The notes beneath the pieces are model-generated. The model did not search any database, was not told where the DNA came from, and saw nothing but the letters and a program-made list of their open reading frames with translations. This document shows, piece after piece, positions 56,570-64,000 of a stretch of 64,000 nt of DNA (position 1 is the stretch's first letter; each line of letters opens with the position of its first letter). The DNA is from Cristatella mucedo (taxonomy: Eukaryota > Bryozoa > Phylactolaemata > Cristatellidae). The stretch spans positions 2,299,001-2,363,000 of the forward strand of contig WPIO01000022.1 in the NCBI GenBank assembly GCA_009760855.2, read 5' to 3'. The position numbers and the translations under genes were made by a program.

Positions 56570-57060
56570 CAGAGCACTAGTATCGTAATACCTAGCTTAA
56601 TTGCTCAACCTATATCAGCCTCCTCGTGGCCCCAGGTCCCATAAACATAATACATTACCTATTCCATTCATTCGCTTAAAGACTGTCAGCTACACAAGCT
56701 TATGCTCTACTGGCCATTGACTGTAGAACTCACTAACTCGATTCTTAAATAACGACATCACTGCTGCCGCTGCCGACCGCGGCACATTCGTTTCTCAGCT
56801 GTTCACTGTCTCGGCTCTCCTGACTCAGAATTCATTCCTTTTCAGCTGGAAAAAAAATTCATTCCCATTCTCCTGACTCAGCTAGCCTTCTCTCTCCCCG
56901 GGTTGCGCGAGATGAAGGAGTCAGTTGGCTACCGTACGAGCACCAAAAGCCGCTTGGGCTTTGAGCTCGCTTTTTATGAATGGAAAACAAGCAACAGAAA
57001 ACTCCAGCACAACGCGCACACGCGGCCTTGTGGCTTAGTGGAGTTACAGAGATAGGAAAT
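56570..57060 (+). mobile_element. LINE-C 3' fragment
   Basis: AGGTCCCATAAACATAATAC to GTTGGCTACCGTACGAGCAC, GCCGCTTGGGCTTTGAG and GTGGAGTTACAGAGAT. Confidence 0.7.
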
Positions 57061-57349
57061 GCATTGCTATGCATTTCCGTCCTCCCGGATCTTGGGCGAC
57101 AGTTCGGAAAGTGAAAGCGGTTCTGCATATTTTTCGATAAGCCAAACGGCCAACATAACAAATAGGTAATACTAAATTCCCGAGCCCAAAGACCGTTTCC
57201 AAGAGACACACCCACCAGAATTATGTACCAATCGTCTAGCTGCTCACTCAAATCAAAATTCGACGGTCGTAATAAATCGGAAATCCAGAACAAACTCTCA
57301 AAGTTGGTATACCACTCAGTTGCAGTTTGCCTCTCCTGTCCTCCACTGT
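57061..57349 (-). CDS. Unidentified candidate exon
   Basis: After acceptor-like GCCGCAG at 57350 the minus strand is open for about 95 codons of unrepetitive sequence, including TEWYTNFESLFWISDLLRPS, LSEQLDDWYIILVGVSLGNG and REFSITYLLCWPFGLSKN, before running into an antisense LINE-C tail (stop near 56859). The composition looks protein-like with one or two hydrophobic stretches; I cannot assign a family, and no clear donor was found. Confidence 0.22.
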
Positions 57350-57700
57350 CTGCGGCTGATGACCATCAGCACTAGTAGATGGAAGAAGCTTACCGACTGC
57401 TGACTTCAATTATATCAAAACGGTGACCCGTTATTTTTTATAATCGCCGATGTTTGTGATATAATATATTTCCGATATTTATGATATAAATATATGAACA
57501 TGTACAGACTGCCTCTTCTACCCCTTCAGTATAATCAGCTAGGTTGTTTGTCAGTAAGTCCGCCACAGTTACTTACGTCACTACTACATTATGCCTTTGG
57601 CGTGATATTTATGATACTACTACGACGGTACAGCAATGATTAGATACCAATTAAAAGGGGTAAGATCATTTTCTAATTACCAATATTAGCATCAATATGC

Positions 57701-58312
57701 ATGCTCATCGTTGAAACTGAACAACGAAATACAAGAACTTCTCAGGACTATGAAGTTAAAACGGCTGTTCAAAGGGTGCCCATGGCATTCCAGCAGCTTG
57801 AACTCTCTGCGCTACGACCCCCTTTGCTGTCACCTAAAGTGACTGGCGCTTCCAATGCATCACAGCTTCCGCTTGAACCAGCTGAATTGGTGTATAAGAA
57901 AACTGCCAGAGTGAGCTTGATTGACCGGAAGTCATACTTCGCCTGCCTTTGGTAAGTAGTGGACATGCATACATAGAATCTGCCAGAGAGTCTTCACAGG
58001 GCATGGTATATAGTTAATATAAATGTAATAATGGCCAGCACGTGTGCCTACGTTCCATACACGAAACTCAACGATGATTCCCTACCCGGCGCTGACGCAA
58101 AAGAACTCTTAAGCTTTGCAATCAGTGGGGCGAGCTCACCAGCTAGGTCAGCAGACATTCAGGCCTGCCTTCCAAGACAAAGTTTTCCGAGAGTTTTCAC
58201 GCTAATTTCCACATACAACCCGTGCATTCTGCCTGCCATTATGGACAGGCGAGTTTTCACAGCAATGAATTGGGAGCAAAGTATGAGCGTACCTATCGCA
58301 GACAACAAATGA
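57701..58312 (+). CDS. Putative two-exon gene, 187 aa, function unknown
   Basis: An open frame from ATG 57701 ends at donor TTTG|GTAAGT (intron 57952-57999, 48 bp) and continues in phase after TCTTCACAG to a TGA at 58310-58312; AATAAA follows within ten bases. The first part contains PMAFQQLELSALRPPLLSPK and KKTARVSLIDRKSYFACLW; the second has ASTCAYVPYTKLNDDSLPGA and TLISTYNPCILPAIMDRRVF. I recognise no domain. A better acceptor at 57745 (TTCTCAG) could make 57746-57951 an internal exon instead. The short intron and adjacent polyadenylation signal are the main support. Confidence 0.35.
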
Positions 58313-58744
58313 GGAAAATAAACAACAAAGGAAGCCACTCACTGCCACACTGCCAAAACTCAACAGAAACGCCACGTATGGCAAAATCTACAGCACAAAG
58401 AGACTGAAGACGAAGCCCGCAAATTTTACACTGTCAAAGCTCAGCAAAAGCTTCACGACAAAGTAAAAAAAATAACAGAAAAAGACTGAAGGTAAGATTA
58501 AAGCACGTGACCACTGGGCTTTTCACTAGGTCAGCAGTCGGACACAGGATCGCATTGTAATGCAACATTGAACTTTACCTTGATCTTTCAGGGCATTAGC
58601 TAATATAATATGCATATATATACGCACACTGTCCATAACATATAAATACTCAATACAAACAACTCAGATAGCAGGTAGAAGCATTTGCACAACAGCCCTC
58701 TTCTGTTGTAGTCACAGTTAAGTACACTGTAGTAGTATCTATCA

Positions 58745-59275
58745 GCCAAGCAACGGATCGATTTCAAGGGTTTGTCGCTCACTTTTAGGTCACTTATTTC
58801 TTTGGCTCCAGCCTATCTCTCACATCTACTCCCCCACCAGGCCAAGCATCATACCACCTGCTTTTCGGAATCCAACAGTCTACCAATACCTCGTACAAAC
58901 CTCAAATCCTTTGGAGACCGTGCATTTAGCTCGTATGCTCCCAAAGCCTGGAACTCACTCCCGACTTTCGTCAGAACGTCCCCTGACTTGACCACATTTA
59001 AAAAGAACTTAAAAACACACCTATTTATGACAGCATTTAGTGGGTCCCTGTGATTCGTCCTTCGTGTGCTTATGCATGCTGATACTGTGCATGCTGCCAC
59101 TAACCACATTTGCATGCTGACCCTGTGCATGTCACCCCTAACCATGTTATTCACTTTGTTCATCAAGCGTGATATTACTCATCATTCAATCGCGTTTCCC
59201 TTTGCAGCAAATGTAAAGCGCCTAGAAAGAGATTGAGTTCTCTGAGGGTGCTTTATCAAGTGCATTATTATTATC
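58745..59275 (+). mobile_element. LINE-A 3' fragment
   Basis: SLTFRSLISLAPAYLSHLLP to LFMTAFSGSL, stop, 3' UTR and tail GCGCCTAGAAAGAGATTGAG with ATT repeats. Confidence 0.88.
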
Positions 59276-59884
59276 TATCCTTAAACGTGTTGAGATGGTT
59301 GACATTCCTCCAATGCAATGTTCCCAATCCTATGAATCCCACGTACTTAATTAACCCAATGAGGTAGATCAACAGACACTCAGCTGCATTGGTTTTTATA
59401 TGTCTTGTAGAGACTCAAAATGTGGAATAGTATTCTATCAGCCACGAAATCTCCCTCCAATGGAGCTAGAGGTGTTTAAAAGTAAAAGAGCCTTCTTCTA
59501 CCTTGAGCTCCTTCATATTGGTTGTTCTTATTGGCTAGCTTGAGCAAATGTAAGCCTGTCACAATGCCAAGCAGCAGGAAGTAGTTTGCAAAGCAAAAGT
59601 AAATTACGATTTACATAAATATATTGGTCAAAAGTGAAAGAACATTATAACACCAGCCAAAAACATGCTGCCATAAACAATTAACCAGGTCAGCATTCCT
59701 AGGATTATGTACAAGTGCAGTTACATTGTATGTGTTCGATGAACTAGGCACGAAATTGACGACCTTCAACTTCAAGCTGTTAAAGCCGCCGTTCGCTCCG
59801 TTTGATCTATCAGCAATTTCAAGTTCTCCACAAAGAGATCGCATCTGTAATAGCCAAGAAGCACCGATCAACCTCACCCACTAT

Positions 59885-60670
59885 AAGCACACTGGTTTAT
59901 TTACAGCATCTCACACAACAAAGAGAAAGTGAGAAGCATTGCTGAGCCAGGATCAGTTGAAGTAACTACTAGCATGCAACAGCCCAGGACGGTTGAAAAG
60001 GATATGTCATTGATGGCAGCAGCATAGTAGATGTCTTTTCGTAAGAATCGTGGAGTCAGTTCCACAGTCTATGACCTGCAGAGCAAAAGCTTCTCTTGCT
60101 GACGTTCTTTAAGCAGAGCAATGGAACAGCTAAATGCATTGTCTGTAGAGGACCTGAGAGCATGAGGAGGCTGAAACCGGTGCAGTAGCTCAGCTAGGTA
60201 GGGAGCCAAGCCGTGGAGGGCCTTGTGGGGTCATTATAAGAACTTTAGTCCGTATCTGCTGATCAACTAGCAGCCATCCAAGCTCTTTTTGCCGACACCC
60301 AGGATCGACTGTCTGTAAGGCAAGCATTCAGTTTATGAGTCACTTCGGCAGATGCCGACGGTTTAAATGACAAATATAGCTGAGTATCGTCAGTATAAAA
60401 GTGATAAGCCGATTCCAAGGGCCCGAATCAATCTTACCAGAGGTTTAGTATAAATGGAGAACTGCAAAGGGCCGAGGACGGAACCTTGTGGGACTTCACA
60501 GATGACTGGTCTGGTGGATGAAACCCGAGCACGACACAGATTGAGCACGACCGGGCAAGTACACGACCGGGCAAGTACACGTCCGGACAAGTACGATTTG
60601 AACTACGCCAGTGCCTCGTTTGCCTGACCGATCGTTGTTCTCAATCGTTCAAGTAGGATATCGGTAAGTC
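59885..60670 (-). mobile_element. LINE-C, degraded
   Basis: Minus: 3' signature (CACTTTCTCTTTGTTGTGTG) at 59.9 kb and RT remnant VICEVPQGSVLGPLQFSIYT at 60.4-60.5 kb, with a short CGGGCAAGTACACGAC duplication near 60550. Confidence 0.75.
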
Positions 60671-60856
60671 ATTTACGGGATGCACACGTGCCCTGGGATG
60701 AATTAATACTACATCAGCCCGAAGAAGGGGTTTCGAAGTATGGCAGAAATGTTGTCTCATAAGACTAACAAAGATAGCTCTCCATCGCATGCGTTAGTTT
60801 GCAAATGACAACGTAGCACACGCTTCCTCTCCGTTCTCAAGCCGTACGTCCTAAAG

Positions 60857-60905
60857 CTAAAGGCTTCCAGCTTGCTCGGCTAAGTGCATCACCGAGCTGA
60901 GCAGG
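60857..60905 (-). CDS. Weak candidate for the terminal TRAPPC4 exon
   Basis: After acceptor AGTGCAG|C, in the phase required by the upstream exon (AG|N), the frame reads LLSSVMHLAEQAGSL and stops (TAG 60857-60859). LAEQAG recalls the LEVAEKAG ending of human TRAPPC4, but the expected ELFDQNLKLA is missing, so this may be chance. Confidence 0.25.
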
Positions 60906-60944
60906 CTGCACTACCTCCTGATCTTAGTCCTTAGCAGCGAGACA

Positions 60945-61065
60945 CTAGCACTTCACCACCAAGGTCTTGGGTTCGAGCCAAGCAGCAAGCAACTTCTCTG
61001 TGGCCTGCTGCAAGCGGGTGAAAGCACTCTCCTGCATCGATCGAAATGAGATCGTTGAACAGGCT
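60945..61065 (+). mobile_element. SINE-B, degraded
   Basis: GGTCTTGGGTTCGAGCCAAG B box and GCTGCAAGCGGGTG body; tail AGGCTGCC. Confidence 0.5.
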
Positions 61066-61504
61066 GCCCCTTTCTTGTTCCTTTTACTGGCTACATCATC
61101 ATGACAGGTCCTCTATGCCTAAAAGGTAAGCTGTTACACTTCTTCCATTCTTACGTAACAAGCACCTACTTTTGACAGGACTTGGACTGCAGCAAGAAGT
61201 TAAGGTTACTGAATTTGCAAGCTCCACTCGCCTGTCAACCAACAGTCGCGCATACTCGACGTGAGCCGCACTGGAGTGAGCTTGCACAGGCCTTAGAGTG
61301 ACTGGTCAACAAGCAACATTAGTGCTGCAACACCCACCTCCTCGAATTTTCCCTTTGGCCTAGCACTCGTGCTACACTGCAAGTACCAGAAGAATGATCG
61401 ACAAACCTGGCCCAGCGTCGGTTCAGCAAAACACACAGCATTCAACTATCCATAGAAGCTCTCCAAGATAGCCCTATCTCTCGTGGGCGTGAGGCACACT
61501 GGTT

Positions 61505-61670
61505 TAAAAAGTATAGGTTAGCTGATTTAGCAGCTTCATTCATACAGAAGGCAAAATAATCTTAACGGCTGTCACTGCTGCTCGCACTTGGCAATAAAGG
61601 ATCGCCCACTGCAGGATTCAAACCCACAACCTCGGTCGTGAAGAGCAAGCACCTTACCTCCTGGGCATAC
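61505..61670 (-). mobile_element. SINE-B, second head type
   Basis: Minus: CCCAGGAGGTAAGGTGCTTG head, GTGGGTTTGAATCCTGC B box, AAATCAGCTAACC tail. Confidence 0.82.
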
Positions 61671-61975
61671 ACACACCTGCCAACACCAACTTGATGGCCT
61701 TAGAAGATCTTAAGCCTTAACCTCTGTACAGGAAATGGTACAGCCGAGATAGCTGCACTCCTTAGCGAGAGCAGGTGGGTGCCCATGCAAGCCCCTGCTC
61801 TCATGAGATAGTCCCAGGACAATAAACACATGCACGCATATGAAGTGCAGCTAACGGCAAACGCTAACGGCCGGAACTGACGATGTACAGATGTACGATT
61901 TTGCACTATCGTATTCTATCATCATATGCATCAGTATCGATGGTATACGAAGTTGCCGCTGTACTTGGATGCTCG

Positions 61976-62084
<109 letters not shown>

Positions 62085-62321
62085 CGTGCACATGCGAATA
62101 TGTGCATGTATATTTAGCAGACCAAATGCACAATTTACCATAGGCAGCAGCATACACAAATTCCCTTAAAACATAGAAGGCAAATGGCAACCAGACTACT
62201 AATCCCCACACGTCATTCCACGAAATTAGTGTAAATGCTCTATAGTGCATGCACTTTGCAAAAGCCTACAGACTATACACTTGCACATTCAACAGGACAT
62301 GCGCAGATATGAGGAACTGAC

Positions 62322-62448
62322 CTGATCTGGTTGTCTATGGAGTAGAAAGGGTTCTTCAGTGCATAATCGGCATATATTTCATGTATTTTCTTGAGGAAGC
62401 TATCCATGCCTCCTTGCCGGGTGTCAGCCACAACAATAAACTTGATAC
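62322..62448 (-). CDS. TRAPPC4: TRAPPC4 exon ([20 protein letters not shown])
   Basis: Acceptor TATATAG|GT, donor ATCAG|GTCAGT; 127 nt. Encodes [20 protein letters not shown] and [20 protein letters not shown], corresponding to the last strand and helix of the longin fold. Confidence 0.92.
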
Positions 62449-62809
62449 CTATATAGTAAATGTGCCACCAAAACAGACATTTTCGGCAAAGCCATCGCTT
62501 TAAGTGGCTGGTCGGTAGCACAAGGAGCAGCACGTGGCATGACACGTGACCTACGCTAGCATTGTCTACCTGTTAGTGTCTGACTACAGTACAGTCTGAA
62601 TCCGTCGGACTCGAGCACTTGTATTCCTGACGACTTTGCCTCCGGCGACAGCTGGCATCCAAAAGCAAACAGACTGCAGCAGAGAATGGTGTGTGATCTT
62701 CACAAAGCAAGGCGATGGTGGACTAGATCGAGGGAGAAACACAATTGACAAAGCGCATGCCTCATCCTGCCTGCCACAGGCTGATGATCTGACCTGACCT
62801 TGGTGCCAT

Positions 62810-62900
<91 letters not shown>

Positions 62901-63172
62901 CTCTCTCTGTCTCTCCTTCCACCCCTTTGCTTTCCCTCTTTCTCTCCTGTCTATGTACTGTTTTTGTCTCTCAGTCTGCATCTAATATATATCCTACCCA
63001 TGAAAAGTGCTTGCAAGGATGATCCTCTCATTAGATGTCAGAGGTGGCCGGCCAAACTTGATGGAGACAGGGTAATTTTCCTCTTTTGAAAGGAAATCCA
63101 GAATGTCGACACCGTTGTCAAGCTGCTTTCCCTGTGCCGACCGGCCATTGACCGATAATATCGCATGTCCCA
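62322..63172 (-). CDS. TRAPPC4: TRAPPC4 (synbindin), partial gene: three internal exons
   Basis: TRAPPC4 is a longin-fold core subunit of the TRAPP complexes, which tether vesicles at the ER-Golgi and Golgi and act as exchange factor for Rab1/Ypt1. Three consecutive exons with matching phases align along human TRAPPC4 from the VGHAVLAING strand to [94 protein letters not shown] and [20 protein letters not shown]. The N-terminal exons are not found before the right edge, where a LINE-A fragment starts at about 63482. The terminal exon is only weakly suggested at 60857-60905. The GA/CT microsatellite at 62816-62896 lies in the first visible intron. Confidence 0.93.
62570..62673 (-). CDS. TRAPPC4: TRAPPC4 exon ([20 protein letters not shown])
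   Basis: Acceptor CTGCTGCAG|T, donor ACAG|GTAGAC; 104 nt. Encodes [20 protein letters not shown] and [14 protein letters not shown], matching [20 protein letters not shown] and ETDTFKLHCYQTLT of the human protein. The correct frame has no ATG, so it is invisible as an ORF. Confidence 0.92.
62816..62896. repeat. (CT)n microsatellite in a TRAPPC4 intron
   Basis: About 80 bp of CT; on the transcribed strand it is GA. It sits between the exons 62998-63172 and 62570-62673. Confidence 0.97.
62998..63172 (-). CDS. TRAPPC4: TRAPPC4 exon ([10 protein letters not shown] ... ILASTFHG)
   Basis: Acceptor ATTTACAG|TG, donor CATGG|GTAGGA; 175 nt, beginning with two bases of a Val codon and ending with two bases of a Gly codon. 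Encodes the [20 protein letters not shown] and [20 protein letters not shown] segments typical of TRAPPC4. Confidence 0.92.
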
Positions 63173-63481
63173 CTGTAAATGAAGGTGCAAAATTTAACTG
63201 GGCTGCCATCTTACTTAAGAAAGTGATCGGTGCCACATAAACCAGACACGGCATCGTATTGCCGGCGGTGAGTTGGTGACCAGGTCATTTGCGTGACACG
63301 AGGCCAGGTCAAGCACAACACTATGGTGTGCGAAAAGCAGCAGCAGCAACAGCAGCAGCAGAAGACAATAGCCGATGAGAGCAATAGTAACAACCAGCAG
63401 CTGAGGACTGGCTAGCCACGATTGGTTGCATTTAGCGGCTACTGCGTCGTTGCCATTAGCCAGAGAGCTGTGCACAGAAAC

Positions 63482-64000
63482 CTTATAATAATAATAATAA
63501 TGCACTTGATAAAGTGCCCTCAGAGAACTTAATCTCTTTCTAGGTGCTTTACATTTGCTGCAAAGTGAAATGCAATTGAATGGTAAGTAAAATCATGCTT
63601 GAAAAACAAACAAAAATGAATAATATGGTTAGGGGTGACATGCACAGGGTCAGCATGCAAATGTGGTTAGTGGCAGCATGCACAGTGTCAGCATGCATAA
63701 GCACATCAAGGACGAATCACAGGGACCTGCTAAATGCTGTCCTAAATAGATGTGTTTTTAAGTTCCTTTTAAACGTGGTCAGGTCAGGGGATGTTCTGAC
63801 GCAGGTCGGGAGGGAGTTCCAGGCTTTGGGAGCATACGAACTAAATGCACGGTCTCCAAAGGATTTGAGGTTTACACGAGGTGTTTGTAGACTGTTGGAT
63901 TCCAAAAAGCGGGTGGTACGATGCTTGGCCTGATGGGGGAGTATATCTGAGAGATAGGCTGGAGCCAAAGAATGAAATGACTTATAGACCTTTAGCAGCC
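63482..64000 (-). mobile_element. LINE-A 3' part, runs off the right edge
   Basis: Tail at 63482-63560 (minus), stop at SGSL-equivalent (AFSRSL), then LFRTAF, FSSYAPKAWNSLPTCVRTSP and AYLSDILPHQAKHRTTRFLE in one open frame to the window end. Confidence 0.9.

Overview
This is eukaryotic, metazoan genomic DNA: split genes with GT/AG introns, dense retrotransposon debris, tRNA-derived SINEs, MITEs and long microsatellites. There is no operon-like organisation. The two recognisable host genes (a C2CD2/TMEM24-type lipid-transfer protein and TRAPPC4) plus L2/CR1-like LINEs fit an invertebrate animal; the sequence does not let me name the species.

Host genes. Most of the window (about 45.35 kb down to 0.92 kb, minus strand) is one gene that no single ORF reveals. 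I assembled 12 coding exons whose splice phases all agree; together they encode 707 residues. The product has an N-terminal membrane anchor, an SMP/TULIP-like lipid-binding domain, a C2 domain and a basic C-terminal tail, the architecture of C2CD2/C2CD2L. Exon 1 (44926-45345) lies in a CpG-rich promoter region and exon 12 (922-1088) ends at a TAG. Intron 5 holds an interrupted CTG tract of about 743 bp (CAG on the plus strand). At the right edge three consecutive exons of TRAPPC4 (62322-63172, minus) are recognisable; its 5' exons lie beyond the window. Between them are a plausible two-exon plus-strand gene at 57701-58312 and an unidentified minus-strand exon candidate near 57.1-57.35 kb.

Repeats. 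Two L2/CR1-like LINE families fill much of the introns and intergenic space: LINE-A (best copies at 15.0-18.8 kb and 33.8-36.2 kb, RT present, endonuclease missing) and LINE-C (10.6-11.8, 19.5-22.0, 47.1-48.3, 59.9-60.7 kb). Two tRNA-derived SINE families are scattered through the window: SINE-A (5 copies), whose 3' end resembles the LINE-A tail, and SINE-B (13 copies). DNA elements include a palindromic TTAA-flanked element nested in a SINE-B at 42.0-43.2 kb and two TA-flanked pogo-like MITEs (3526-4145, 52723-53398). Two solo-LTR-like copies lie at 49.5-50.2 and 53.8-54.6 kb.

51.5-55.4 kb is a degenerate array of units of roughly 170-185 bp whose two halves run in opposite orientation, with a MITE at the hinge and an LTR in the right arm. 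At 47.35-47.59 kb a 240-bp copy of the C2CD2-like gene's 5' end, differing at 3 sites, sits inside a LINE-C copy.
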